A stretch of DNA of 64,000 nt from Rhodospirillales bacterium (lineage in GTDB: Bacteria; Pseudomonadota; Alphaproteobacteria; Rhodospirillales; Casp-alpha2): assembly GCA_017640505.1 (NCBI GenBank), contig JAEPQO010000001.1:1814625-1878624 (forward strand), in the 5' to 3' direction. Of this stretch, positions 44,091 to 53,538 are shown piece by piece. Position 1 is the first letter of the stretch. The number at the start of each line of letters is the position of its first letter. Below the pieces are notes generated by a model that searched no databases, was not told the origin of the DNA, and saw only the letters and a program-made list of their open reading frames with translations. The position numbers were made by a program, and so were the translations under genes.

Positions 44091-44816
44091 ATGAGCACGA
44101 AAGAGCTCAGCGCGGAAACGCGGGAGAAACTGATGCGGGTATCGACGGCGACGCTATGCACGGCGCTGTTCAAGGCGGGACTCAAGAACCAGTTCATTCA
44201 GGATGTCCATCCGCTCGGTTTCAAGGGCGACAACATGGTCGGGCAGGCCTATACGCTGCGTTACATCCCGGCGCGTGAAGACCTGAACCCGATCTCGGTT
44301 TTTCAGGATCCGAACCACCCGCAGCGGGTTGGCGTCGAGGAATGCCCCGAAGGCTATGTCATGGTCATCGACAGCCGCAAGGACCCACGCGCCGCCTCGG
44401 CAGGCTCGATCCTCGTGACACGCATGATGAAGCGTGGCTGCGCCGGTATCGTGACCGATGGGGGATTTCGTGACGCCCCGGAAATCGCGGAACTGGATAT
44501 GCCTGCCTATCACAACCGGCCGTCGGCGCCGACCAACCTGACGCGTCACCAGGCAATCGAACTCAACGGTCCGATCGGCTGCGGCGATGTGGCCGTGTTT
44601 CCGGGCGACGTCGTCGTCGGCGACGGCGAGGGTGTGGTAGTGATCCCGCTGCACCTTGCCGACGAGATCGCGGCGGAAGCAGTTGAGATGACGGCGTTCG
44701 AGGATTTCGTGACCGAGCGGGTCAAGGCCGGCGAGACCATCATCGGTCTCTATCCGCCGACCAAGGAAGAAAACAAGACCGCCTTCGAGGCATGGCGCAA
44801 GAAGAACGGCCGTTAG
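44091..44816 (+). CDS. RraA-family aldolase/decarboxylase-like protein (copy 1)
   Basis: 241 residues. The RraA fold is shown by TLCTALFKAGL near residue 20, GILVTRMMKRGCAGIVTDGGFRD around residues 105-130, with the substrate-binding RD pair, and GDVVVGDGEGVVVIPLHLADE near 180. The family includes 4-hydroxy-4-methyl-2-oxoglutarate aldolase and oxaloacetate decarboxylase, and the RNase E inhibitor RraA. In this cluster an enzyme role is more likely. It lies 19 bases after the dehydratase gene and 12 before the UxaA-like gene. Confidence 0.88.
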   Translation: MSTKELSAETREKLMRVSTATLCTALFKAGLKNQFIQDVHPLGFKGDNMVGQAYTLRYIPAREDLNPISVFQDPNHPQRVGVEECPEGYVMVIDSRKDPRAASAGSILVTRMMKRGCAGIVTDGGFRDAPEIAELDMPAYHNRPSAPTNLTRHQAIELNGPIGCGDVAVFPGDVVVGDGEGVVVIPLHLADEIAAEAVEMTAFEDFVTERVKAGETIIGLYPPTKEENKTAFEAWRKKNGR

Positions 44817-44828
44817 GGGGAACCCGAT

Positions 44829-46376
44829 ATGGTGGACGTGCTTGAAAAACAGATTGTCGGCAACGCCGTGCGGCTGCACCCGGACGACAATGTGGTCGTC
44901 GCGTGCAAGGAGATCGCCATCGGTGACGAGGTCACGGTGGCCGGTATCGTCAGCCGGGCCCAGGTCTCACCGGGGCACAAACTGGCGGCACGCGCCATCG
45001 CCAGGGACGAGCCGATCCGCAAGTACAACACGGATATCGCGTTTGCGATCGAGGACATCCCCGCCGGCGCCTTCGTGCACGACCACAATACAGAGCTTCG
45101 TGACTACGACCGTGATTATGCGCACGCGACACAGTTCGAACCCGTTGATTTTCTGCCCGAAGCCGAGCGTGCCACGTTCCAGGGGATCATTCGTGACGAC
45201 GGCCGGGTCGCGACCCGGAACTACATCGCGCTTTGTTCGTCTGTGAATTGCTCGGCGACCGTGATCCGGCATATTGCCGACTGGTTTACACCGGAACGCC
45301 TGCAGGATTACCCGAACGTCGACGGTGTCGTCGCGTTCAGTCACGACCTCGGCTGCGGCATGGAAATGAGCGGCGAGCCGATGGACCTGCTGCGGCGGAC
45401 CATCGGCGGCTACGCAACACATGCCAACGTGGTGGCGACGCTGATGATCGGTCTCGGCTGCGAACGCAACCAGATCGCCGAGTTGATGGCGGCCGAAAAT
45501 CTCACGGCAGGACCGAAGCTGCACACGCTCGTGATGCAGGAAACCGGCGGCACCCGAAAAACCATTGAGGCCGGAATCGAGGCCGTGAAAGCCTTGCTGC
45601 CGGCGGCAAACGATGTCGCCCGCCAGCCGGTGCCGGTCAGTCATCTCACGGTCGGCCTGCAGTGCGGCGGTTCGGACGGGTTCTCGTCGATCACGGCCAA
45701 CCCGGCGCTGGGCGTCGCCGTCGATATCCTGGTGCGCCACGGCGGCACGGCAATCCTTTCCGAGACACCGGAGATCTATGGCGTCGAACATACGCTGACG
45801 CGGCGTGCGTGCTCGGTCGAAGTGGGCGAGAAGCTGGTTGAGCGGATCCGCTGGTGGAAGGACCAGTACGCCGTCGGCCGGGACGTGCAGATCAACGGCC
45901 GGGTCAGCCCGGGGAACAACCGGGGTGGCCTCGCCAACATTTTCGAAAAGTCGCTGGGCTCGTCCATGAAAGGCGGCACCGGACCGCTGATGGAAGTGTA
46001 CAAGTACGCTGAGCCCGTCACGACCAAGGGGTTCGTCTTCATGGACACGCCCGGTTACGATCCGGTCTCGGCAACGGGGCAGATCGCGGGCGGCGCTAAC
46101 CTGATCGCGTTTACCACGGGGCGCGGATCGATGTTCGGCTCCAAGCCGGCGCCGTGCATCAAGCTCGCGTCGAATACGCCGATGTATGACCGCCTCAGCG
46201 AGGACATGGACATCAATTGCGGCGAAATCCTCGACGGCACAAAGTCGCTGGAGGAAATGGGCGAGGCGATTTTCCGGCTTTTCATCGACACCGCCTCGGG
46301 CCAGGAGACCAAGAGCGAATTGCTTGGCCTTGGCGACAACGAATTCGTGCCGTGGTCCATCGGCATCATGGGCTGA
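44829..46376 (+). CDS. UxaA-family altronate/galactarate-type dehydratase
   Basis: 515 residues. Residues 1-100 are a SAF-type domain (AVRLHPDDNVVVACKEIAIGDE). The rest is the large dehydratase domain with GRVATRNYIALCSSVNCSAT, FSHDLGCGM and LQCGGSDGFSSITANPALG. Late motifs are GNNRGGLANIFEKSLGS and GANLIAFTTGRGSMFG. The family dehydrates D-altronate, galactarate or related sugar acids using iron. A second dehydratase in the operon suggests two related substrates or a two-step dehydration. The assignment to altronate itself is not certain. Confidence 0.9.
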   Translation: MVDVLEKQIVGNAVRLHPDDNVVVACKEIAIGDEVTVAGIVSRAQVSPGHKLAARAIARDEPIRKYNTDIAFAIEDIPAGAFVHDHNTELRDYDRDYAHATQFEPVDFLPEAERATFQGIIRDDGRVATRNYIALCSSVNCSATVIRHIADWFTPERLQDYPNVDGVVAFSHDLGCGMEMSGEPMDLLRRTIGGYATHANVVATLMIGLGCERNQIAELMAAENLTAGPKLHTLVMQETGGTRKTIEAGIEAVKALLPAANDVARQPVPVSHLTVGLQCGGSDGFSSITANPALGVAVDILVRHGGTAILSETPEIYGVEHTLTRRACSVEVGEKLVERIRWWKDQYAVGRDVQINGRVSPGNNRGGLANIFEKSLGSSMKGGTGPLMEVYKYAEPVTTKGFVFMDTPGYDPVSATGQIAGGANLIAFTTGRGSMFGSKPAPCIKLASNTPMYDRLSEDMDINCGEILDGTKSLEEMGEAIFRLFIDTASGQETKSELLGLGDNEFVPWSIGIMG

Positions 46377-46414
46377 ACACCGAAGCCACAAACAAAGAAC
46401 TTGGGGAGACGACA

Positions 46415-47116
46415 ATGACCGATATTACCGCCGACGACCTGAAGATCCTGACGCAATGGGATACGCCGACGATCTGCAATGCGCTCGAGGAGATCATGCC
46501 CGAGCGCCGAAACAACGGCTTCACCACCGAACAGCTCGTGCCGCTGGACCCGGATCTGCCGCCGATTTGTGGTTTCGCGCGGACGGCGCTGATCCGTGCC
46601 GCGGAACCGTCGTCGGACACGGTCGAGCAGGCAGCGGCCAAGCGGCTGCCATACTATGAATACGTCGCCGCCGAACCGGCGCCGACGGTCGTTGTCATTC
46701 AGGATATCGATCCGCGTCCGGGGATCGGCGCGTTCTGGGGCGAAGTGCATACCCATGTGCACAAGGGCCTGGGCGCCCTGGGCGCCGTGACTAACGGCTC
46801 GATCCGGGATATCCCGGACAGCGTGCGCGGTTTCAATCTGCTGGGCGGCAAGATCGGACCCAGCCACGCATTCGTCCACGTCGTTGACTTCGACTGCCAG
46901 GCGACGGTCTATGGCCTGACGGTTTCAACCAACGACATCGTGCACGCCGACCGCCACGGTGCGGTGATGATCCCGGCGGAAGCGGTCAGGAAAATCCCGG
47001 CGATGGTCGATCTGCAGCAGCGCAAGGAAGCCAAGATCCTCGATGCCGCGAAAAGCCCGGATTTCAACTTCGAGAAACTGAAGGCGGCCATCGGCGCGGC
47101 AAAGGACATTCACTGA
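46415..47116 (+). CDS. RraA-family aldolase/decarboxylase-like protein (copy 2)
   Basis: 233 residues from the ATG at 46415 with TTGGGGAGA upstream. It differs markedly from copy 1. LTQWDTPTICNALEEIMPERR opens the domain, and LGALGAVTNGSIRDIPDSVR holds the RD pair. VYGLTVSTNDIVHADRHGAVMIP is the conserved late strand. It is the last gene of the TRAP operon. Two RraA homologues flanking a UxaA-type dehydratase suggests that they act on different products. It converges on the LysR gene. Confidence 0.88.
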   Translation: MTDITADDLKILTQWDTPTICNALEEIMPERRNNGFTTEQLVPLDPDLPPICGFARTALIRAAEPSSDTVEQAAAKRLPYYEYVAAEPAPTVVVIQDIDPRPGIGAFWGEVHTHVHKGLGALGAVTNGSIRDIPDSVRGFNLLGGKIGPSHAFVHVVDFDCQATVYGLTVSTNDIVHADRHGAVMIPAEAVRKIPAMVDLQQRKEAKILDAAKSPDFNFEKLKAAIGAAKDIH

Positions 47117-47134
47117 CGCCGGCGGCAGCACGCC

Positions 47135-48043
47135 TCATTCGCAGTCGAACCTTCTGACGAATGTATCCTGCATCTGCTGCGCGAAACGCGCCGCGGCGAC
47201 GGGGAGCGTGCGGTTCCGGAGCTGTCCGAAATAGAGGAAGCCTTCGGGTACGTCGCGTGTGTCGAGAGGGCGGTGAACGACCCCTTCATCGCTGGCGTCC
47301 GGTGGCAGGCCGATGGGCAACTGGAACGACAGGATGTCTTCCATGCGCGCGTAATGCCGCAGGAAATCGAAGCTGTCGGACTCGATGACCGGGTCGATCG
47401 TCAGGGATGTCCGTCTGACCGCTAGCTCCATCAGGTGGCGTATCCCGTATGGTGCCGTCGGCATGGCCACCGGATAGCGCAGGCAGTCGCGAAGCCGGAT
47501 GGTGTCGCTGTCGGCAAGCGGATGGTCCGGCCGCATCACGGCATGCACCGGCTGGCGGATGGTCAGCAGAATCTGGAATTCGGACATGCGCACGGGCTCG
47601 AACACCAACGCGAGGTCGGCACTAATATCGATCAGGGCCTGCTCGGCGGCGGCACGGTCGCGCACCAGCACGTCGAACGTCACCGCTTCGTGGTCGGTGC
47701 GGTAGAGCGAGATTTGTTCGGGGAGGAAAAACGGCAGTAGCGCCTGGGAGCATGCAATCGCAACGTGGCCACGGCGCTCCCCCGTCAGGTCCGCGATCTG
47801 GCTTTTGACCCGTTCCAGGTCGCCGATCTGGCTGCGGATGTGGTGAATAAGAATCTCGCCTGCCGCAGACAAACGCACACCGCGCGGGAAGCGCTCGAAA
47901 ATATCGACGCCCAGCTCCTGCTCCATGGCGAGGATGCGCCGGTTCAGCGCGGTTGAGGTGATGGCGAGCGTTTCCGCCGCCTGACGGATGGACCCGGCAC
48001 GGGCCACGGCGTCGATATATCTGAGCGGCAACATGTGGCGCAT
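47135..48043 (-). CDS. LysR-family regulator of the biuret/allophanate operon
   Basis: 302 residues. The N-terminal helix-turn-helix (residues 5-65) has VARAGSIRQAAETLAITSTALNRRIL. The substrate-binding domain spans about 90-295 with GHVAIACSQALLPFFLPEQI. It faces the allophanate hydrolase gene across 113 bases, the standard arrangement for a LysR activator of its neighbour. The effector is unknown; biuret, allophanate or a nitrogen signal are plausible. Confidence 0.93.
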   Translation of the reverse strand: MRHMLPLRYIDAVARAGSIRQAAETLAITSTALNRRILAMEQELGVDIFERFPRGVRLSAAGEILIHHIRSQIGDLERVKSQIADLTGERRGHVAIACSQALLPFFLPEQISLYRTDHEAVTFDVLVRDRAAAEQALIDISADLALVFEPVRMSEFQILLTIRQPVHAVMRPDHPLADSDTIRLRDCLRYPVAMPTAPYGIRHLMELAVRRTSLTIDPVIESDSFDFLRHYARMEDILSFQLPIGLPPDASDEGVVHRPLDTRDVPEGFLYFGQLRNRTLPVAAARFAQQMQDTFVRRFDCE

Positions 48044-48099
48044 GTCAGGGTCCTTTTAGTGCTGCGTTTTTTGCATCGGTAATACGATTTCTTAGCAGC

Positions 48100-48116
48100 A
48101 TACTGCATATCTGTAT
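48100..48116. promoter_or_regulatory. Candidate LysR binding site
   Basis: ATAC (48100-48103), nine bases, then GTAT (48113-48116) forms a LysR-like dyad between the divergent starts. It is short, so evidence is modest. Confidence 0.4.
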
Positions 48117-48156
48117 TCTGATCTAGTTAGCACATGCACAATGAGGAATACGTCGC

Positions 48157-49989
48157 ATGTCGCTAGAAACGCCGCTCACCATAGCTTCGCTGCATCAGGC
48201 TTATGCTGCAGGTGCGAGCCCGGCGGCGGTGATAGAGGCCTGTTACGCGCGTATTACCGACGTCAATGATCCCGGCATCTTCCTTCATTTGTTCGATAAA
48301 GAGGCTGTCATCGCCGCGGCAAACGGTCTCGGGCCGTTCGATCCCGTGGCGAAACCGCTATGGGGCGTGCCGTTCGCCATCAAGGATAACGTGGATGCGA
48401 AAGGTGCGCCGACCACGGCGGCATGCCCGGTCTATGAATATGAAGCAGGCGAGGATGCTTTTGCGGTCGCCGCCCTCAGGAATGCCGGCGCCATCCTCAT
48501 CGGCAAGACCAACCTCGATCAGTTCGCGACCGGTCTGGTCGGCGTGCGCACGCCCTATCCGGTGCCCAAGAACGCGCTCGACCCGGAGATCGTGCCGGGT
48601 GGGTCCAGTTCCGGGTCCGGTGTCGCCGTTGCGCAGGGCATTGTCAGTTTTGCCATCGGCACGGATACGGCCGGCTCGGGCCGGGTGCCGGCGGCGCTCA
48701 ACAACATTGTCGGGCTCAAGCCGAGCTTGGGCGCGTTATCCAACGCGGGCGTGGTGCCGGCGTGCCTGACACTCGATACGCTTTCCGTGTTCGCGCTGAC
48801 CGTCGACGACGCCTACACGGCGTTCCGCGCCGCCGCCGTCTATAACCCGGCGGATGCCTATTCCCGGCCGTTTTCGTTTCCGGTACTTGGCGGTACGCCG
48901 CCCACTTTCAAGGTCGGCGTCCCGGATGCGGCAACCCGCGAGTTCTGCGGCGATGACGTTCACGCCGCCGCGTTCGATGCGGCAATTGCGGATATCCGCG
49001 CGCTCGGCGGCGAGATCGTCGAAATCGATTTCACCCCGTTCTACGAAACCGCGCAGATGCTTTACGGCGGTGTCTGGGTGGCGGAACGCTACACCGTTAT
49101 CCAGGATCTGCTGGAAACGAACCCCGACGCCGTGCATCCGGTGACGCGCCAAGTCGTCGAAGTCGCCAAGCAATTCGATGCCGCGGATACGTTCCGTTCG
49201 TTCTACAAACTTCAGGCTTTCAAGCGCCAGCTTCAGCCGGTCATCGACGGCGTGGACATGCTGTGCGTGCCGTCCATCCCGACGTTCTTCATGGTGGCCG
49301 ATCTGGAAGCGGACCCGATCGGCCCCAACAGCCGCTTCGGCACCTACACCAACTTCGTCAACCTCTTGGACATGTGCGGCATCGCGGTGCCGACGAAACC
49401 ACGCAGCGACGGCCGTCCGGGCAGCGTCACCTTGTTGGCCCGCGCCGGTCGCGACGAGAAGGTCGCCGCGCTGGCCGCCCGATTGCATGAACTGAGCGGC
49501 GCCACACTGGGCGCGACCGGGTGGGCCCTGCCGATCCGTGCAAGCGTGCCGGAAACACCGGATACGGACGAGATCGCGCTCGCCGTGGTCGGTGCGCACA
49601 TGTCAGGCCTGCCGCTCAACCACGAACTGACGCGCCTCGGCGCGCGTTTTCTGAAGGCCGCAAAGACGGCCGGGTCATACAAACTGTTCTCCCTGCCGGG
49701 CGGACCGCCGAAACGGCCGGGACTTATAAACACCGTCGACGGTGCCACGATCGATATCGAGGTCTGGGCACTGCCGGCCAGCAACTTCGGAGAGTTCATT
49801 CGGGGCGTGCCCAGGCCGCTCGGCATCGGCACCCTCGTTCTCGAAGACGGGACGGAAGTAAAGGGATTCCTCTGCGAGTCTCTCGCCGTCCAGGACGCAG
49901 AAGACGTCACCCCGTTCGGTGGGTGGCGTGCCTATCTCGATCATCAATCATCAAAGCAATCAGAAACCAAGGAGAGCAGTCATGCGTAG
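48157..49989 (+). CDS. atzF: Allophanate hydrolase
   Basis: 610 residues, full length for AtzF. It converts allophanate to ammonia and carbon dioxide. The amidase-signature domain has the Ser-cisSer-Lys triad at K76 (FAIKDNVDA), S150 (PGGSSSGSG) and S174 (DTAGSGRVPAAL). These match, at a constant offset of 15, the K91, S165 and S189 that I recall for the Pseudomonas sp. ADP enzyme. The C-terminal domain typical of AtzF follows from about residue 460, with FSLPGGPPKRPGL, then GVPRPLGIGTLVLEDG. The stop overlaps the ATG of the ABC receptor gene by eight bases. A biuret-hydrolase-like gene lies downstream in the same operon. Confidence 0.93.
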   Translation: MSLETPLTIASLHQAYAAGASPAAVIEACYARITDVNDPGIFLHLFDKEAVIAAANGLGPFDPVAKPLWGVPFAIKDNVDAKGAPTTAACPVYEYEAGEDAFAVAALRNAGAILIGKTNLDQFATGLVGVRTPYPVPKNALDPEIVPGGSSSGSGVAVAQGIVSFAIGTDTAGSGRVPAALNNIVGLKPSLGALSNAGVVPACLTLDTLSVFALTVDDAYTAFRAAAVYNPADAYSRPFSFPVLGGTPPTFKVGVPDAATREFCGDDVHAAAFDAAIADIRALGGEIVEIDFTPFYETAQMLYGGVWVAERYTVIQDLLETNPDAVHPVTRQVVEVAKQFDAADTFRSFYKLQAFKRQLQPVIDGVDMLCVPSIPTFFMVADLEADPIGPNSRFGTYTNFVNLLDMCGIAVPTKPRSDGRPGSVTLLARAGRDEKVAALAARLHELSGATLGATGWALPIRASVPETPDTDEIALAVVGAHMSGLPLNHELTRLGARFLKAAKTAGSYKLFSLPGGPPKRPGLINTVDGATIDIEVWALPASNFGEFIRGVPRPLGIGTLVLEDGTEVKGFLCESLAVQDAEDVTPFGGWRAYLDHQSSKQSETKESSHA

Positions 49990-51604
49990 ACGCGACTTCA
50001 TCAAAACCATGGGGGTTGCCGCCGGGGCGTCGGCGTTACCCTTCCTCAAATTCCTGCCGGCCGAAGCCGCGGGCCGCGGCGACACGCTGGTTGTCGTGAC
50101 CGGCAACGGTCCAAACAGCATGGACATCCAGCGCAAGGGCACCAACCGCCCGAGCTACCAGATCGCGGTGAACCTCTACGACCGCCTGGTCGGCTACGGC
50201 ACCAAGACGCTGGAAGACGGTACCATGATGTACGATTACCAGAAGCTCGAGCCGGAATTGGCCGAGTCCTGGGAAGTCGCTGCCGACGGCATGTCGATCA
50301 TGTTCAAGATCCGCGACGGTGCGACGTTCTGGGACGGCACGCCGATCACGGCCGCCGACGTCAAGTGGTCGTTCGACCGCGCCGTCAGCCTGGGCGGGTT
50401 CCCGACCGTGCAGATGAAGGCGGGCTCGCTTGAAAAACCCGAACAGTTCGAAGCCGTCGATGACAAGACGTTCGTCATCAAGTTGCTGCGCAAGTCCAAG
50501 CTGACGTTGCCGGACCTTGGCGTGCCGGTGCCGATCATCTTCAACTCCAAGGTTGCCAAGGCCAATGCGACCGCCGAAGACCCGTGGGCAACCGAATTCC
50601 TGCACCGCACCCCGGCCGGTGGCGGTGCCTATATGCTGGAACGCTGGGATCCGGGTCAACAGACGGTCTACACGCGTTACGACGACTGGAAGAACGGCGA
50701 TCTGCCGGGCGTGAAACGGGTCATCATCCGTGAAATCCCGTCGGCCTCGACCCGCCGTGCGCTCCTCGAGCGCGGCGACGCGGACGTATCGCTCGACCTG
50801 CCGCCGAAGGACTTTGCCGAACTGAAAGAGTCCGGCAAGTTCACCATCAACGCGGCGCCGATCGAGAACTCGATGATTGCCATCGGGCTCAACCTGAACT
50901 TCGAGCCGTTCAAGAAGAAGGAAGTGCGTCAGGCGCTCGCATACGCCATGCCGTACGACCAGATCTTCAAGCAGGCGGCATTCGAACGCGGCATTCCGAT
51001 GTGGGGCGGCAAGTCGTTCACGCCGACCACCATCGAATGGCCGCAGCCGTTCCCGTACGACACGGACTACGACAAGGCCAAGGCGCTCCTGAAAGAAGCG
51101 GGCTATGCGGACGGCTTCGAAGTGCCGCTGTCGTTCAACCTCGGGCTCGCGCAGTGGTCCGAGCCGATGTGCCTTCTGGTTCAGGAAAGCCTCGCCAAAA
51201 TCGGTGTCAAAGCGACCATCGACAAGATCCCGGGCGCCAACTGGCGCACCGCGGCACTGGTCGAGAAGAAACTGCCAATGCACGTGAAAGCGTTCGGCGG
51301 CTGGCTCAACTATCCGGATTACTACTCGTTCTGGGTTTACCAGAAGGGGCGGCTGTTCAACTCCATGAACTACCACAACCCGGAAGTCGAGAAGATCACC
51401 GACGAGACGCTTCACCTCGAAGTCGACCATCCCGACTACGAGCCGAATATCAAGAAGCTGCTTGCCATCTTCTTCGATGAAGTGCCGCTGATCCCGGTCT
51501 ACCAGCCGTTCCTGGACGTGGCGACGCAGAAAAGCGTGACGGGTTACGAGTACTACTTCCACCGTCAGCTCGACTGCCGTTCGTTCAAGAAAGCAACGGC
51601 GTAA
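49982..51604 (+). CDS. Peptide-type (family 5) ABC solute-binding protein with Tat signal
   Basis: 540 residues from the ATG at 49982 (AAGGAGA upstream). The N-terminus MRRRDFIKTMGVAAG is a twin-arginine signal, with cleavage after the AEA near residue 30. The mature protein is a family 5 receptor of DppA/OppA type, with LEPELAESWEVAADGMSIMF, FKIRDGATFWDGTPIT and VKWSFDRAV. It binds the imported solute in the periplasm. The location between allophanate hydrolase and the biuret-hydrolase-like gene suggests biuret or a related small urea derivative, although family 5 receptors usually bind peptides. Confidence 0.92.
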   Translation: MRRRDFIKTMGVAAGASALPFLKFLPAEAAGRGDTLVVVTGNGPNSMDIQRKGTNRPSYQIAVNLYDRLVGYGTKTLEDGTMMYDYQKLEPELAESWEVAADGMSIMFKIRDGATFWDGTPITAADVKWSFDRAVSLGGFPTVQMKAGSLEKPEQFEAVDDKTFVIKLLRKSKLTLPDLGVPVPIIFNSKVAKANATAEDPWATEFLHRTPAGGGAYMLERWDPGQQTVYTRYDDWKNGDLPGVKRVIIREIPSASTRRALLERGDADVSLDLPPKDFAELKESGKFTINAAPIENSMIAIGLNLNFEPFKKKEVRQALAYAMPYDQIFKQAAFERGIPMWGGKSFTPTTIEWPQPFPYDTDYDKAKALLKEAGYADGFEVPLSFNLGLAQWSEPMCLLVQESLAKIGVKATIDKIPGANWRTAALVEKKLPMHVKAFGGWLNYPDYYSFWVYQKGRLFNSMNYHNPEVEKITDETLHLEVDHPDYEPNIKKLLAIFFDEVPLIPVYQPFLDVATQKSVTGYEYYFHRQLDCRSFKKATA

Positions 51605-51644
51605 CGGTCTCGGAAAACCCGGCACAAGGGCTCAGGACAGGACA

Positions 51645-52673
51645 ATGAATAGCAACACGAAGATACGCATCATCGCGGGGCGCATGCTGCAGGCAATCCC
51701 CTCGGTCTTCGGCATCATCGTCGTGACGTTCCTCCTGACCCGTGCCCTGCCGGGGGATCCGGCCGTCTATTTCGCCGGCCCCGCGGCCGACGAAAAATCG
51801 ATCCAGCAGATCAGGGAGTCGCTCGGGCTCGACAAAAGCCTGCCCGAGCAGTTCCTGATCTATCTGGGCGATCTTGTGCAGGGGGATCTGGGCGTATCAA
51901 TCAGTACCGGCTTCCCGGTCGCGGAAGAACTGTGGCGGCGCCTGCCGGCATCTCTCGAATTGACGTTGCTGGCACTGATCTTTTCGATCTCCGTGGCCAT
52001 CCCGCTCGGTATCGCCGCCGCGACGCGGCCCAACAGCTGGGTCGACCAACTCTGCCGCCTGATCGTGACCGCAGGCGTGTCGCTGCCGGTATTCTTTACC
52101 GGGCTCTTCATGGTCTACATTTTTTATTACATTCTGGGGGTCGCGCCGTCGCCGCTCGGCCGTCTCGACATCATTTACCTCTCGCCGCCGCCGATCACCA
52201 ATTTCTATACCATCGACGCCTTGCTGGCCGGTGATTTCGAGGTCTTCTGGGCGGCATTGGCGCAGTTGATCCTACCGGCGATTACGCTCGGCACGTTTAC
52301 ACTGGCGCCGCTGGCCCGCATGACACGGGGTGCGATGCTGCAGGTGCTGAGCAGCGATTTCATCCGTACCGCCCGGGCGTCGGGCCTGACGCGCTCGACC
52401 GTGCTTTACACGTATGCCTTCCGGAATGCGCTGCTGCCGATCCTGACGACGCTCGGCATGGTGTTTTCGTTCATGCTGGGCTCGAACGTGCTGGTCGAAA
52501 AGGTGTTCGCCTGGCCCGGTATCGGCTCGTTCGCGATCGAGGCACTGATCGTCTCCGATTATGTCGCCGTGCAGGGGTTCGTGCTCGCGATGGCGATCCT
52601 CTATGTGTTGCTGAACCTGACCATCGACATTCTTTACACGCTGATCGACCCGCGTGTCGGGCTCGATGGCTAG
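51645..52673 (+). CDS. ABC transporter permease, DppB type
   Basis: 342 residues with six membrane segments. The N-terminal VFGIIVVTFLLTRALPGDPA and the C-terminal TRGAMLQVLSSDFIRTARASGL (EAA loop, ATPase contact) are signatures of the DppB/OppB permeases. It pairs with the next permease to form the channel. It begins 40 bases after the receptor gene. Confidence 0.94.
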   Translation: MNSNTKIRIIAGRMLQAIPSVFGIIVVTFLLTRALPGDPAVYFAGPAADEKSIQQIRESLGLDKSLPEQFLIYLGDLVQGDLGVSISTGFPVAEELWRRLPASLELTLLALIFSISVAIPLGIAAATRPNSWVDQLCRLIVTAGVSLPVFFTGLFMVYIFYYILGVAPSPLGRLDIIYLSPPPITNFYTIDALLAGDFEVFWAALAQLILPAITLGTFTLAPLARMTRGAMLQVLSSDFIRTARASGLTRSTVLYTYAFRNALLPILTTLGMVFSFMLGSNVLVEKVFAWPGIGSFAIEALIVSDYVAVQGFVLAMAILYVLLNLTIDILYTLIDPRVGLDG

Positions 52674-52682
52674 GGGCGGGAC

Positions 52683-53528
52683 ATGAACGAGTTCTTCAAG
52701 CACCTCAGATACGTTCTGACCGAAAACCCGGTGACGTTGTTCGCCGGGACGCTGTTCCTGATCTTCGTCATCTTCGCGCTGTTCGGCCCGTTGATCGTGC
52801 CCTATGATCCGCTCGCAAGTAATGCCTCGCAGACCCTGAAGCCGCCCAGTTGGGACCACTGGTTCGGCACCGACCAGCTCGGCCGCGATGTCTTCAGCCG
52901 CGTGCTGGTGGCGACCCGCCTCGATCTCGCGATCGCCATCTCCGCCGTCGCCATCTCGTTCGTGATCGGCAGCGTACTCGGTTCACTCGCCGGCTTCTTC
53001 GGCGGCTGGACGGACAAGCTGGTGGGGCGGCTGACCGACACGATCATGGCGTTTCCGTTGTTCGTGCTGGCGATGGGGATCGTCGCCGCCATGGGCAACA
53101 CGGTCGAAAACATCGTTTACGCGACAGCGATCATTAACCTGCCCTTCTATGCGCGCGTCGCGCGGACCGAGGTCAACGTGCGCCGGAATGCGGATTTCGT
53201 GCTGGCCGCGCGTCTCGCCGGCAACTCGTCGCTACGGCTGCTGGCGACGCACATCTATCCGAACACGCTGCCGCCGATGATGGTGCAGGTGTCGTTGAAC
53301 ATGGGGTGGGCGATCCTCAACGCCGCAGGGCTGTCGTTCATCGGCCTCGGTGTCCGTCCGCCGACCGCGGAGTGGGGGATCATGGTCGCCGAGGGCGCGG
53401 GTTACATCGTTTCCGGCGAATGGTGGCTGGCATTGTTCCCCGGGGCGGCGCTGATGCTGGCGGTATTCTGTTTCAACCTGCTGGGCGACGGTCTCCGCGA
53501 CCTGATCGATCCCCGGCGCCGGACGTGA
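52683..53528 (+). CDS. ABC transporter permease, DppC type
   Basis: 281 residues. The family N-terminus AGTLFLIFVIFALFGPLIVPYDP is followed by HWFGTDQLGRDVFSRVLVATR, a DppC/OppC signature. The EAA loop reads ADFVLAARLAGNSSLRLL, and a further segment is AGLSFIGLGVRPPTAEWGIM. Six membrane segments. It begins nine bases after the first permease gene. Confidence 0.94.
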   Translation: MNEFFKHLRYVLTENPVTLFAGTLFLIFVIFALFGPLIVPYDPLASNASQTLKPPSWDHWFGTDQLGRDVFSRVLVATRLDLAIAISAVAISFVIGSVLGSLAGFFGGWTDKLVGRLTDTIMAFPLFVLAMGIVAAMGNTVENIVYATAIINLPFYARVARTEVNVRRNADFVLAARLAGNSSLRLLATHIYPNTLPPMMVQVSLNMGWAILNAAGLSFIGLGVRPPTAEWGIMVAEGAGYIVSGEWWLALFPGAALMLAVFCFNLLGDGLRDLIDPRRRT

Positions 53529-53538
53529 GGAACGAGCG

